From positions 62,001-126,000 of the forward strand of contig NZ_JAMBNO010000015.1 in assembly GCF_023715105.1 (NCBI RefSeq): 64,000 bases of DNA. Reading direction: 5' to 3'. Positions 1-8,604 of the stretch are shown here, piece after piece. The position numbers were made by a program, and so were the translations under genes. The DNA comes from Hydrogenophaga intermedia (lineage in GTDB: Bacteria; Pseudomonadota; Gammaproteobacteria; Burkholderiales; Burkholderiaceae_C). The notes below the pieces were generated by a model, which saw only the letters and a list, made by a program, of their open reading frames with translations, had not been told where the DNA came from and did not search any database. Each line of letters starts with the position of its first letter. Positions within the stretch are counted from its first letter, which is position 1.

Positions 1-49
1 TTTTGGCGTCCGCAAGCCGGCACGCGCTGGTCGAAGGGAAAATGTCACC

Positions 50-376
50 ATGACGATCTACCGCTTCAAGTCCCGCGAAACCGGCGATCTGGTGATGCTG
101 CGCCCGCACGGCAAGCGGCTGCTCGAGATCCTGGGCAAGGATCCCGAGACGCCCGGCGTGCTGATGCCCGAGGACATTCCCGGCGCGATCGAGGCGATTC
201 GCGCGGCTGTGCTGGCCGAGGAGGCCGAGCAGCGGCGTCAGCGCGAGCAGGCGGCAGCCAACGGCGAGCCCGAGCCGCAGTTCGAATCGGTGAGCCTGCG
301 CATGCGCAGCACCCCGTTCATCGAGATGCTGGAGCGCTGCCTGGGTGCGCGGGTCGAGGTGGTCTGGGGGGTGTAG
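50..376 (+). CDS. DUF1840 domain-containing protein
   Basis: A 108-residue cytoplasmic protein that reads as a full-length member of the DUF1840 family, which has no known function. It begins MTIYRFKSRETGDLVML and carries the family-typical stretch 'HGKRLLEILGKDP' followed by a helical, charged middle with many Glu/Gln residues (about residues 55-75). There is no signal peptide or membrane segment. The ATG at 50 is preceded by a GA-rich stretch (gaagggaaaa) that can serve as ribosome binding site. It ends four bases before the stop of the convergent Bug-type gene, so the two share no promoter. Function unknown. Confidence 0.85.
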   Translation: MTIYRFKSRETGDLVMLRPHGKRLLEILGKDPETPGVLMPEDIPGAIEAIRAAVLAEEAEQRRQREQAAANGEPEPQFESVSLRMRSTPFIEMLERCLGARVEVVWGV

Positions 377-379
377 CGC

Positions 380-1366
380 TCAGTCGACCTTGGCGCCCGA
401 GGCCTTCACCACCGCTTCCCACTTCTTGATTTCCGCGTCGATCAGCGCAGCGAACTCGGCGGGGGTGTTGCCGCTGGGGATGGCGCCCTGGGCCAGCAGG
501 CGTTCCTTGACCGCCGGCAGGTTGAGTGCCTTGGCAGTTTCCTGCTGCAGGCGGCTCACCACGTCGGCCGGTGTGCCTGCGGGGGCGAGCAGGCCGAACC
601 AGGAACTGGCCTCGAAGCCGGGCAACTTGCCCGCCTCGGCCACGGTCGGCACATCGGGCAGGGCCTCGGAGCGCACCGCGCTCGTCACGGCGAAGGCCTT
701 GAGGTTGCCGGCCTTGATGTGCGGCATGGCCGAGGGCAGGTTGTCGAACATCACATCCATGTTGCCGGCGAGCAGGTCGGTCATGGCCGGGCCCGAGCCG
801 CGGTAGGGGATGTGCGTCATGAAGATGCCGTTGCGTGCCTTGAACAGTTCACCGGCCAGGTGGATGGAGGTGCCGTTGCCGCTGGACGCCATGTTCAGGC
901 GGCCCGGGTTGGCCTTGGCGTGCTTCACGAAGTCGGCCACGGAGTTGATGCCCAGGTCCTGCGCGCGCTTGGTGCTCATCACCATCACGTTGGGCACGCC
1001 GGCCACCAGCGTGATGGGTGCGAAGTCCTTCTGCGGGTCGTAGGGCAGCTTGCTGTACAGCGACTTGTTGATGCCGTGCGTGCCCACCGTGCCCATGAGC
1101 AGGGTGTAGCCATCACCCGGTGCCTTGGCCACCACCTCGGCGCCGATGTTGCCGCCGGCGCCACCGCGGTTCTCGACCACGAAGGACTGGCCAAAGGCCT
1201 TGCTGAGTTCGGGCGCCAGCGTACGCGCCAGGATGTCGGTGGTGCCGCCGGGTGCAAAGGGCACGACGATGCGCACTGGCTTATTGGGCCACGCGCCTTG
1301 CGCGACGGCCAAGGGCACCGCCAAGGCGGCAGCGAGGGCGACGAGGGTGCGACGTTGAAGGCTCAT
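380..1366 (-). CDS. Bug family tripartite tricarboxylate transporter substrate-binding protein
   Basis: Periplasmic binding protein of 328 residues in the Bug/TctC family, which captures organic acids. A signal peptide covers about residues 1-23 ([20 protein letters not shown], then VAQ). Family motifs follow: '[15 protein letters not shown]', '[16 protein letters not shown]' and '[20 protein letters not shown]'. I chose the ATG at 1366 rather than an upstream start because the signal peptide begins there and an AAAGGAG ribosome binding site lies just before it. The start overlaps the stop of the 123-residue gene as ATGA, so it is probably translationally coupled. No TctA/TctB membrane genes are nearby, so this is one of the orphan receptors typical of Comamonadaceae. 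The ligand cannot be read from the sequence. Confidence 0.9.
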   Translation of the reverse strand: MSLQRRTLVALAAALAVPLAVAQGAWPNKPVRIVVPFAPGGTTDILARTLAPELSKAFGQSFVVENRGGAGGNIGAEVVAKAPGDGYTLLMGTVGTHGINKSLYSKLPYDPQKDFAPITLVAGVPNVMVMSTKRAQDLGINSVADFVKHAKANPGRLNMASSGNGTSIHLAGELFKARNGIFMTHIPYRGSGPAMTDLLAGNMDVMFDNLPSAMPHIKAGNLKAFAVTSAVRSEALPDVPTVAEAGKLPGFEASSWFGLLAPAGTPADVVSRLQQETAKALNLPAVKERLLAQGAIPSGNTPAEFAALIDAEIKKWEAVVKASGAKVD

Positions 1367-1734
1367 GCGTGTCTCCTTTGCAATTGTTCGATCTGTGGCT
1401 TGAGCGCGAGGCCGGGCTCGATGCCCAGTGTGCGCGCGGCCAGATTGGCGTGGCTGACCACGCCATCGGCCAATGTACTGTCGGCCTGCCCGATGCGCGC
1501 GCTCGTGTGCGACACCGTGCAAGCGGCCAGACCGGCGGCCTGCAGCATCGCCAGCCCCGCGATGCCGGCGTCGTCCTTGCCCACGCCGGCGTCGTTGAAC
1601 ACCGAGAGCAGCGGCCGCGCGGCCATCGCATAGCGCGCCGAACTGGCACCACCGTGCGAGCCGCTCAAAGCGATGCAGCCCGCGTCGGCGGGCTGCAACT
1701 GGGTGATCGAGTCGACGATGCGAAGCGCAACCAT
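1363..1734 (-). CDS. Conserved hypothetical protein between two Bug receptors
   Basis: A 123-residue cytoplasmic protein that I do not recognise. It has an Ala/Gly-rich alpha/beta character, a conspicuous '[14 protein letters not shown]' loop near residue 23, and '[13 protein letters not shown]' and '[10 protein letters not shown]' segments. No signal peptide, membrane segment or metal-binding cluster is evident. It is the middle gene of a three-gene minus-strand operon: the upstream Bug gene ends 22 bases before it and its own stop overlaps the next start as ATGA. The tight coupling to two binding proteins argues for a role in handling the imported compound, possibly enzymatic, but this is inference. 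Confidence 0.7.
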   Translation of the reverse strand: MVALRIVDSITQLQPADAGCIALSGSHGGASSARYAMAARPLLSVFNDAGVGKDDAGIAGLAMLQAAGLAACTVSHTSARIGQADSTLADGVVSHANLAARTLGIEPGLALKPQIEQLQRRHA

Positions 1735-1756
1735 GGGAAGCGCTTCGCCGCGCTGA

Positions 1757-2740
1757 TCAGTCTGCGTACTGGCCTGCCGCGTCGATCACGGTCTTGAGCT
1801 GGTTGATCTGGTCAGACACGAACTTCTTGTGGCCCTCGGGGGTCACGCGCGCGTCGGTCACCACCAGGGCGCCCAGTTCCTCTTGCTTCTTGATGAACTC
1901 GGGGTCCTTCAGCGACTTCACCAGCGCGTCATTGATGGTCTTGAGCACCGGCGCGGGCGTGCCCTTGGGTGCGTACAGACCGTGCCAGATGGTCAGGTTG
2001 AAGCCGCGCAGGCCCATCTCCTGCAGCGAGGGGTAGTGCTTGAGCACCGGGTGGCCGGACAGCGGCTTGGCGGTGGTCACGGCAAAGGCCTTCACGCGGC
2101 CACCTTCGATCTGCGCCGTTGTGTTGGTGGTCTGGTCGCACATCACGTCGACCTGGCCGCCGATGAGGTCGTTCATGGCCGGGCCCGTGCCGCGGTAGGC
2201 GATGGTGGTCATCGACTTGTCCAGCTTCACGGCGTGCTGCCACATCAGGCCGCACAGATGCGAGGCCGAACCCAGGCCGGCGTGCGCCAGGTTGAGCTTG
2301 CCGCCGTTGGCGCGGATGTAGGCCTCGAAGTCGCGGTAGGTGTTGGCATTGAGTTTGGTCGAGCCCAGCAGGGTCATGGGCACGTCGTTGATCATGCCGA
2401 CGTATTCGAAGTCCTCCAGCGGCTTGTAGGGCAGCTTGCGGTACAGGCCGGCGGTGGCGGCCATGCCGATGTGCCAGACCAGCAGCGTGTGGCCGTCGGC
2501 CGGCGAACGCGCGACCTTGGCCGCGCCGATGGTGCCGCCCGCGCCGGTGGCGTTCTCGACCACGATGTTCGAGTTCGGGATGTACTTGCGCATGGTCTCG
2601 GCCAGCTGGCGCGCGACGAGGTCGGTCGGGCCACCGGCGGCGAAAGGCACCACGAACGAGATGGGCTTGCTGGGGAAGGCCTGCGCGAAGGCGGTCACCG
2701 ACAGGGTGGCGCCCAGGGCGAGGGTGACGAGCTTTTTCAT
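1757..2740 (-). CDS. Bug family tripartite tricarboxylate transporter substrate-binding protein
   Basis: A second Bug/TctC periplasmic receptor, 327 residues, first gene of the three-gene operon. The signal peptide is about residues 1-20 (MKKLVTLALGATLSVTAFAQ). The family motifs 'VVPFAAGGPTDLVARQLAE', 'VVENATGAGGTIGAAKVA' and 'YRGTGPAMNDLIGGQVDVMCDQ' are present. It differs clearly from its downstream paralogue (for example 'GLGSASHLCGLMWQHAV' in the middle), so the two receptors may see different ligands or arose by old duplication. As with the other copy, no TctAB permease is encoded beside it. Confidence 0.9.
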   Translation of the reverse strand: MKKLVTLALGATLSVTAFAQAFPSKPISFVVPFAAGGPTDLVARQLAETMRKYIPNSNIVVENATGAGGTIGAAKVARSPADGHTLLVWHIGMAATAGLYRKLPYKPLEDFEYVGMINDVPMTLLGSTKLNANTYRDFEAYIRANGGKLNLAHAGLGSASHLCGLMWQHAVKLDKSMTTIAYRGTGPAMNDLIGGQVDVMCDQTTNTTAQIEGGRVKAFAVTTAKPLSGHPVLKHYPSLQEMGLRGFNLTIWHGLYAPKGTPAPVLKTINDALVKSLKDPEFIKKQEELGALVVTDARVTPEGHKKFVSDQINQLKTVIDAAGQYAD

Positions 2741-2862
2741 TGGGGGTCTCCGATGAAGGAACGTTTGCGGAATGGCCGCGGAATGCTAGTCCCGCCCCGG
2801 GTGGCGGCCATCGCGGAAAGTACGTAGCCCCACCCCGGGGGAAACCCCCGTGCGGGCGGCCC

Positions 2863-4122
2863 TCAGCGGTAGCTGCGCGCGTCCTCGATCACCTTGCCGT
2901 CGTTGGGCAGGCTGCCCGGCGCCACCAGTTCCACCTCGCTGCGCAGCTTGGTGATGTCGCGCACGGCGGCGGCAATCAGCTCGCGCAGGGAGTCGTCCTC
3001 CTCGGGCGTCTCGACCCGCAGGCACATCTGGTCATTGGCCATCTCGCCACTGACCACCAGCCGCGCGCGGCCGATCTGCGGGAAGCGACGGGCAATGTCG
3101 GCCACCTGGGCCGGGTGCACGAACATGCCGCGCACCTTGGTGGTCTGGTCGGCGCGGCCCATCCAGCCCTTGATGCGCGGAGCGGTGCGCCCGGTGGGGC
3201 AGGGGCCAGGCAACACGGCCGACAAGTCGCCGGTGCCGAAGCGGATCAGCGGGTAGGCCGGGTTGAGCGATGTGACCACCAGCTCACCCACCTCGCCATC
3301 GCTCACCGGTTCGCCGGTGCCGGGGCGCACGATCTCCACGATGACCTGTTCCTCGACCACCAGGCCTTCACGGGCCGCGGTCTCGTAGGCCACCAGGCCC
3401 AGGTCGGCCGTGGCGTAGGTTTGGTACACGGCCACGCCGTGTTCGGCGAACCAGGCCGTCAGGCTGGGCGGGCAAGCCTCGCCGCCCACGCTGGCCTTGC
3501 GGATGCTGGAGGCGTCCACGCCGGCCTCGGCGGCCTTTTCGAGCAGGATGCGCAGGAAGCTGGGGGTGCCGGTGTAGGCGTCGGGTCGCAGCTCGGCGAT
3601 GGCCTGCAGTTGCTGCTCGGTCTGGCCGGTGCCGGCCGGGAACACGGTGCAGCCCACCGCGTGCGCGCCCGCTTCGAGGATGAACGCGCCCGGCGTCATG
3701 TGATAGCTGAACGCGTTGTGCACCAGCTCACCGGCGCGAAACCCCGCGGCATACAGCGCACGCCCGGTGCGCCAGTAATCGCGCACGGCGCCCTCGGGTT
3801 CGTAGATCGGCCCGGGCGAGGCAAAGACGCGCGTCATCTGCGGCCCACGCACCAGGGTGGAGAAACCGCCGAAGACGTCTTTCTCACGCCGTGCACGCTG
3901 TCGCTCGAACAGCGCGCTCTTGCGCGTGACCGGCAATTGCGCCAGTGCCGCGCGGTCGTTGATGGCCGCGGCGTCCACGCCTTTCAGGATCTCGGCAAAG
4001 GCCGCGCTGTGTGCCTGCGCATGCGCCACCTGTTTCGGCAGCGCCGCCATCTGCTCGGCCTCGCGCTGGGCGGCCGATCGGGTTTCCAGCGCATCGAAGT
4101 AGTCGTTGTTCACGCCAGCCAC
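2863..4122 (-). CDS. PaaK-like phenylacetate-CoA ligase family protein
   Basis: A 419-residue AMP-forming acyl-CoA ligase of the phenylacetate-CoA ligase (PaaK) type, predicted to activate a carboxylic acid to its CoA thioester with ATP. The N-terminus (MAGVNNDYFDALETR) and the segments 'LPVTRKSALFERQRA', 'NAFSYHMTPGAFILEAGAHAVG' and 'TGTPSFLRILLEKAAEAG' follow the PaaK layout, with the C-terminal domain ('KGWMGRADQTTKVRGMFVHP') intact. It is the last gene of the ABC transporter operon and overlaps the LivF-type gene by 13 bases. The substrate is unknown. Its company with an uptake system and a second ligase suggests an imported aromatic or aliphatic acid. Confidence 0.85.
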   Translation of the reverse strand: MAGVNNDYFDALETRSAAQREAEQMAALPKQVAHAQAHSAAFAEILKGVDAAAINDRAALAQLPVTRKSALFERQRARREKDVFGGFSTLVRGPQMTRVFASPGPIYEPEGAVRDYWRTGRALYAAGFRAGELVHNAFSYHMTPGAFILEAGAHAVGCTVFPAGTGQTEQQLQAIAELRPDAYTGTPSFLRILLEKAAEAGVDASSIRKASVGGEACPPSLTAWFAEHGVAVYQTYATADLGLVAYETAAREGLVVEEQVIVEIVRPGTGEPVSDGEVGELVVTSLNPAYPLIRFGTGDLSAVLPGPCPTGRTAPRIKGWMGRADQTTKVRGMFVHPAQVADIARRFPQIGRARLVVSGEMANDQMCLRVETPEEDDSLRELIAAAVRDITKLRSEVELVAPGSLPNDGKVIEDARSYR

Positions 4123-4919
4123 CGTTTCCTCCGCTTGTAGCTCTTCACATCTTTGAAGCTCTTGCGTTCGCCTCCGCCCATACCGAGGTAGAACTCTTTC
4201 ACGTCTTCGTTGTTGCGCAGGTCGGCCGCGGGGCCGTCCATCACGATGCGCCCGCTCTCCATGATGTAGCCGTAGTCGGCATAGCGCAGCGCCATGTTGG
4301 TGTTCTGCTCGGCCAGCAGGAAAGTCACGCGCTCCTTCTGGTTGAGGTCCTTCACGATCTCGAACACCTCTTCCACGATCTGCGGCGCCAGACCCATGGA
4401 GGGTTCATCGAGCAGCACCACGCTGGGGTTGGCCATCAGCGCGCGGCCGATGGCGCACATCTGCTGTTCGCCGCCGCTGGTGTAAGCGGCCTGGCTGGTG
4501 CGCCGCGTCTTCAGCCGCGGGAAGTAGTTGTAGACCTTCTCCAGGTTGCGCGCGACCTCGGCCTTGTCCTTGCGGGTGTAGCTGCCCGTCATCAGGTTTT
4601 CCTCGATGGTCAGGTGCGCGAAGCAATGCCGCCCCTCCATCACCTGCACCACGCCGCGCTGCACCAGGTCGGCCGGGCTCAGGTTCTCGATGCGCTCGCC
4701 GCGCAGCTCGATGCTGCCCTTGGTGACTTCGCCGCGCTCGCCGCGCAGCAGGTTGGAGACGGCACGCAGCGTGGTCGTCTTGCCCGCGCCGTTGCCGCCC
4801 AGGATGGCCGCGATCTGCCCTTCGGCCACGGTGAGCGAGACGCCCTTGAGCACCAGGATCACGTGGTTGTAGATGACCTCGATGCCGTTGACGTTGAGGA
4901 CGGGTGTGGGTGTGCTCAT
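4110..4919 (-). CDS. Branched-chain amino acid-type ABC transporter ATP-binding protein (LivF family)
   Basis: A 269-residue ATPase of a high-affinity branched-chain-type ABC importer. Walker A is '[14 protein letters not shown]' near residue 40, the signature is 'TSGGEQQMCAIGRAL' (first residue Thr rather than the common Leu), and Walker B is 'VVLLDEPSMGL'. The C-terminus carries a basic tail (KSFKDVKSYKRRKRWLA) beyond the usual LivF end. It lies downstream of the binding-protein gene after a 163-base gap with palindromes and overlaps the PaaK-like gene. With the LivG, LivH and LivM homologues it completes an importer. The ligase neighbours make an organic acid a likelier cargo than leucine. 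Confidence 0.92.
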   Translation of the reverse strand: MSTPTPVLNVNGIEVIYNHVILVLKGVSLTVAEGQIAAILGGNGAGKTTTLRAVSNLLRGERGEVTKGSIELRGERIENLSPADLVQRGVVQVMEGRHCFAHLTIEENLMTGSYTRKDKAEVARNLEKVYNYFPRLKTRRTSQAAYTSGGEQQMCAIGRALMANPSVVLLDEPSMGLAPQIVEEVFEIVKDLNQKERVTFLLAEQNTNMALRYADYGYIMESGRIVMDGPAADLRNNEDVKEFYLGMGGGERKSFKDVKSYKRRKRWLA

Positions 4920-5082
4920 GAAATGGATTCCTTCGGGACCATGTGCAAGGGCAGCCAGCCGCCCTTGCAGATGGCGCCGCGAACGCCAACCCCTCTCGAT
5001 CGAGTGGCACCGAGGATCCGGCTGCGCCGGTCCTCAGGTGCCGCCCCCTTGATGGGGTCGCGCGTAGCGCGGCGGGGGTGGG
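4920..5082. repeat. Palindrome-rich intercistronic element
   Basis: This 163-base gap between the binding-protein gene and the LivF-type gene has no reading frame of note but several inverted repeats. One is a hairpin at 5012-5035 (GAGGA, bulged T, CCGGC, loop TGC, GCCGG, TCCTC). Next come CCCC/GGGG arms around 5050 and an overlapping cgcgcgtagcgcg motif near 5060. It resembles the short palindromic elements scattered between genes in Comamonadaceae genomes (recalled, not checked). In the mRNA it could protect the upstream binding-protein message. Confidence 0.45.
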
Positions 5083-6423
5083 TCAAGACTGGCAGTCCTG
5101 GGCCGAACGGCGCGCCAGCTTCTTCTCGGCGGCGTACTTGTCGGCCGCGGCCTTGACCATCGGCTTGATGATCTGCTCGTCACCCTGATACCAGTCGGAG
5201 CTGAACTCCCACTTGCTGCCGTCCCAGGTGTGCACGCGGGCCCAGGCCGCACCCATGTGGTCCTGGCAGCTGGTGGAGATCGGGCGCATCACGCCCTTGA
5301 AGCCCAGCGCGTCGAGCTTGGCCTGCGTCAGGTTGAGGTTCTCGAAGCCCCAGCGTGCCTGCTCACCGGTCATGACCTTGCCCTTGCCGAAGCGCTCCTG
5401 CGCAGCACGCACGCCCTCGACCGCGAACATGGCGCTCATGAGGCCGCGCATGTAGAGCACGTCACCCACTTCTTCCTTCGGCCCGGTGCCCTGGCCCTTG
5501 GCGTGCAGCTTCTCCAGGATCTCCTTCACCACCGCGGCACCCTTCTCGGTGCCGTGCTGCATGGTCACGGCGTTGTAGCCCTTGGCGCCCGCGCCGACGT
5601 CCTTCACATCGGGTTCGGCACCGGCCCACCACACGCCGTACATCTTGTCGCGCGGGTAGCCCGTGGCCTGGGCTTCCTTGAGCGCGGTGGAGTTCATCAC
5701 GCCCCAGCCCCAGTTGAGCACGTAGTCCGGGCGGTCACGGCGGATCTGCAGCCAGGTGGCCTTTTGCTCCACACCCGGGTGCGTGACAGGCAGCAGACTG
5801 AGCTTGAAGCCGTGCATGGCCGCGCGCTCCTGCAGCAGCGGGATCGGTTCCTTGCCGAACGGGCTGTCGTGGTAGATCAGCGCGATGTGCTTACCCTTGA
5901 GCTTGTCGGCGCCGCCTTCCTTCTTGGCGATGTGCTGGATCAGCACGTCGGCGGCCACCCAGTAGGTGCCGGCGATCGGGAAGTTCCACTTGAACACGCC
6001 GCCATCGGCCGACTCGCTGCGGCCGTAGCCCGCGGTGATCAGCGGAATCTTGTCGACGGGGGCCTTCTCCGTCAGCGCGAAGGTGATGCCGGTGGACAGC
6101 GGCTGGAACACCGTGGCGCCGCCGTTCTTGCCCTTCAGGCGCTCGTAGCACTCCACGCCGCGGTCGGTGGCGTAGCCGGTTTCGCACTCCTCGAACGTCA
6201 CCTTCACGCCGTTGATGCCGCCGCGTGCGTTGGTGAGCTTGAGGTAGTCCACATAACCGTTGGCGAAGGGCACGCCGTTGGGCGCGTACGGGCCGGTGCG
6301 GTACACCAGGGCCGGGAAGAACTGTTCCTTGGCTTGCGCCATGGCGCTGGGTGCCACGAGCGCGGATGACAGACCGGTGGCGACCACCGCCGCGGCCAGA
6401 ACGAGATTGCGCAGCTTCATCAC
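5083..6423 (-). CDS. ABC transporter substrate-binding protein (branched-chain amino acid type)
   Basis: A 446-residue periplasmic receptor of the type 1 (LivJ/AmiC-like) fold. A cleavable signal peptide spans about residues 1-30 (MMKLRNLVLAAAVVATGLSS onward, ending near AMAQA). The mature part begins with 'FPALVYRTGPYAPNGVPFANG', typical of receptors in operons with acyl-CoA ligases. Other recognisable pieces are 'GGINGVKVTFEECETGY' and 'LIYHDSPFGKEPIPLL'. It is longer than classical LivJ. It lies between the LivM-type and LivF-type genes of the same minus-strand operon. Ligand unknown; an aromatic or fatty acid is inferred from the flanking CoA ligases. Confidence 0.9.
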   Translation of the reverse strand: MMKLRNLVLAAAVVATGLSSALVAPSAMAQAKEQFFPALVYRTGPYAPNGVPFANGYVDYLKLTNARGGINGVKVTFEECETGYATDRGVECYERLKGKNGGATVFQPLSTGITFALTEKAPVDKIPLITAGYGRSESADGGVFKWNFPIAGTYWVAADVLIQHIAKKEGGADKLKGKHIALIYHDSPFGKEPIPLLQERAAMHGFKLSLLPVTHPGVEQKATWLQIRRDRPDYVLNWGWGVMNSTALKEAQATGYPRDKMYGVWWAGAEPDVKDVGAGAKGYNAVTMQHGTEKGAAVVKEILEKLHAKGQGTGPKEEVGDVLYMRGLMSAMFAVEGVRAAQERFGKGKVMTGEQARWGFENLNLTQAKLDALGFKGVMRPISTSCQDHMGAAWARVHTWDGSKWEFSSDWYQGDEQIIKPMVKAAADKYAAEKKLARRSAQDCQS

Positions 6424-6489
6424 ATGTCTCCTATTTGAACAACGAACACGAACACCAACCGGTGAGCCCTTGGGAGCGACGCAGGTCGC

Positions 6490-7566
6490 TCAGTGCGGAA
6501 AGGGCCAAAGCCGCAACTTCTGTTTGCCGATGCTCCAGAGCTTGGCCAGGCCATGCGGCTCCACGATCAGGAACCACACGATCAGCGCGCCGAAGATCAT
6601 GAACTCGGTGTGCGAGACCGCCGCGGTGGAGATCGTCACGCCCACGAGGCCGCCCAGCCACGGCAGGACCTGGTTGAGGAAGATGGGCAGCACCACGATG
6701 AAGGCAGCGCCGAAGAAACTGCCCATGATGGAACCCATGCCGCCGATGATGACCATGAACAGCAGCTGGAAGCTGCGGTCGATCGAGAACGCCGCGGGTT
6801 CCCACGAACCCAGGTGCACGAAGCCCCACAGGCCGCCGGCCACGCCGATGATGAAGCTGCTGACTGCGAAGGCGCTGAGCTTGGCGTACATGGGGCGGAT
6901 GCCGATCACCGAAGCGGCCACGTCCATGTCGCGGATGGCCATCCATTCGCGGCCGATGGCCGAGCGCACCAGGTTCTTGGCCAGCAGCGCGAACACCACC
7001 ACGAAGCCCAGGCAGAACAGGTACTTCTCCACCGGCGTGTCGATGCGCCAGCCCAGCACCTGCAGGTTGGACACCGACACCGAGCCCGAGGCCGTGTTGT
7101 TGGTGAACCAGCCGATGCGCAGGAAGGCCCAGTCGCAGAAGAACTGGGCTGCCAGCGTGGCGACCGCCAGGTACAGCCCCTTCACGCGCAGGCTGGGGAT
7201 GCCGAAGAAGATGCCCACCAGCGTGGCGAAGAAGCCGCCGATGAGCAGCGCCGGGATCAATGGCATGCCTTCGATGCGCACGAAGGTGTTGTAGGCCATG
7301 TAGGCGCCCACCGCCATGAAGGCGCCGGACCCCAGGCTGATCTGCCCGCAGTAGCCCACCAGAATGTTCACGCCGATGGCCGCCAGCGACAGGATCAGGA
7401 ACGGGATCAGGATCGCGCGGAACATGTACTCGTCGACCAGCATCGGCACGCCGATGAAGGCGAAGGCGATGATGGCCAGCACGGCCCAGCGGTCCTGCGC
7501 GATCGGAAAGATCTGCTGGTCGGCGCGGTAGGAGGTCTTGAACTGACCGTTTTCTCTGTAGAACAT
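6490..7566 (-). CDS. Branched-chain amino acid-type ABC transporter permease (LivM family)
   Basis: A 358-residue inner-membrane permease with about ten hydrophobic segments and the LivM signature region ('NILVGYCGQISLGSGAFMAVGAY', then 'GIPSLRVKGLYLAVATLAAQ'). The loop 'GREWMAIRDMDVAASVIGI' is the cytoplasmic EAA-like coupling region that contacts the ATPases. It follows the LivH-type gene after a 96-base gap with inverted repeats and precedes the binding-protein gene by 66 bases. Confidence 0.93.
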   Translation of the reverse strand: MFYRENGQFKTSYRADQQIFPIAQDRWAVLAIIAFAFIGVPMLVDEYMFRAILIPFLILSLAAIGVNILVGYCGQISLGSGAFMAVGAYMAYNTFVRIEGMPLIPALLIGGFFATLVGIFFGIPSLRVKGLYLAVATLAAQFFCDWAFLRIGWFTNNTASGSVSVSNLQVLGWRIDTPVEKYLFCLGFVVVFALLAKNLVRSAIGREWMAIRDMDVAASVIGIRPMYAKLSAFAVSSFIIGVAGGLWGFVHLGSWEPAAFSIDRSFQLLFMVIIGGMGSIMGSFFGAAFIVVLPIFLNQVLPWLGGLVGVTISTAAVSHTEFMIFGALIVWFLIVEPHGLAKLWSIGKQKLRLWPFPH

Positions 7567-7579
7567 GTCGATGTCCAGT

Positions 7580-7684
7580 CAATGATCTTTTAGATACGAC
7601 ACGCTTCGCTTAACTTTGCTCTGCAAAGTCAGTCTCCGCTGAAAAATCATTGCCCGTGTATTTCATACCCGGTCAATGATTTTT
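7580..7684. repeat. CAATGAT repeats forming an intercistronic hairpin
   Basis: Between the LivH- and LivM-type genes lie inverted arms AAAAATCATTG (7642-7652) and CAATGATTTTT (7674-7684); the second arm is inside the last codons of the LivH-type gene. A third copy, CAATGATCTTTT, sits at 7580-7591 just before the LivM-type start. A small separate hairpin, ACTTTGC-TCT-GCAAAGT, occupies 7613-7629. The A/T-rich arms stand out in this GC-rich sequence. They may be an attenuator, an mRNA-stability structure, or the trace of a short local duplication. Confidence 0.45.
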
Positions 7685-8592
7685 TCGCCGAACAGGCCTT
7701 GTGGTCTGAACAACAGGAACACCAGCGCCAACACGTAGGCAAACCAGATCTCGATGCCGCCGCCCACGAAGGGGCCGAGGTAGACCTCGGAGAGCTTCTC
7801 GCCGACGCCGATGATCAGCCCGCCGATGATGGCGCCGGGCACCGAGGTGAGGCCGCCGAGGATGATCACGGGCAGGGCGCGCAGCGCCACGGTGGTGAGC
7901 GAGAACTGCACGCCCAGCTTGGAGCCCCAGATGATGCCGGCCACCAGCGCGGTGATGCCGGCGACGAACCACACGATGACCCAGATGCGGTTGAGCGGAA
8001 TGCCGATCGACTGCGCGGCCTGGTGGTCGTCGGCCACCGCGCGCAGTGCGCGGCCGGTGGAGGTTTTCTGGAAGAACACCGACAGGCACACCACCAGCAA
8101 CGCAGCGATGCACGCGGCATAGACGTCTTCCAGGTTCACCAGGATGCCGCCCTCGAAAACCCCGCCCAGCAGGAACACCGGGTCCTTGGGCATGCCCACG
8201 TCGATCTGGTAGATGTCGGAGCCGAACAGTGTCTGGCCCAGGCCGTCGAGGAAGTAGGTGATGCCCAGCGTGGCCATCAGCAGCGTCACGCCTTCCTGGT
8301 TGACCAGGTGGCGCAACACATAACGTTCGATCACCCAGGCCACCACGTACATGAGCGCACCCGCAATCACGAAGGCGATGACGTTGCCCAGGATCTTGCT
8401 CTCGATGCCCAGCCAGCCCGGCACCCATTCGGAGAACCGGGCCATCGCCAACGCAGCGAACAGCACCATCGCGCCTTGCGCGAAGTTGAACACCCCCGAG
8501 GCCTTGAAGATGAGCACGAAGCCCAGCGCCACCAGGGAATACAGCATGCCGGCCATCAGGCCGCCGAGCAGGGTTTCAAGAAAGAAAGCCAT
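7663..8592 (-). CDS. Branched-chain amino acid-type ABC transporter permease (LivH family)
   Basis: A 309-residue inner-membrane permease. It opens with the LivH-type 'LLGGLMAGMLYSLVALGFVLIFKASGVFNFAQGAM' region (membrane segment one and the conserved NFAQG turn) and contains 'TSTGRALRAVADDHQAAQSIGI', the cytoplasmic loop that docks on the ATPases. About eight membrane segments are visible, including the C-terminal 'IWFAYVLALVFLLFRPQGLFG'. The gene follows the LivG-type gene by 12 bases in the same operon and should pair with the LivM-type permease. Confidence 0.93.
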   Translation of the reverse strand: MAFFLETLLGGLMAGMLYSLVALGFVLIFKASGVFNFAQGAMVLFAALAMARFSEWVPGWLGIESKILGNVIAFVIAGALMYVVAWVIERYVLRHLVNQEGVTLLMATLGITYFLDGLGQTLFGSDIYQIDVGMPKDPVFLLGGVFEGGILVNLEDVYAACIAALLVVCLSVFFQKTSTGRALRAVADDHQAAQSIGIPLNRIWVIVWFVAGITALVAGIIWGSKLGVQFSLTTVALRALPVIILGGLTSVPGAIIGGLIIGVGEKLSEVYLGPFVGGGIEIWFAYVLALVFLLFRPQGLFGEKIIDRV

Positions 8593-8604
8593 GTTTGAAC
8601 CCGA

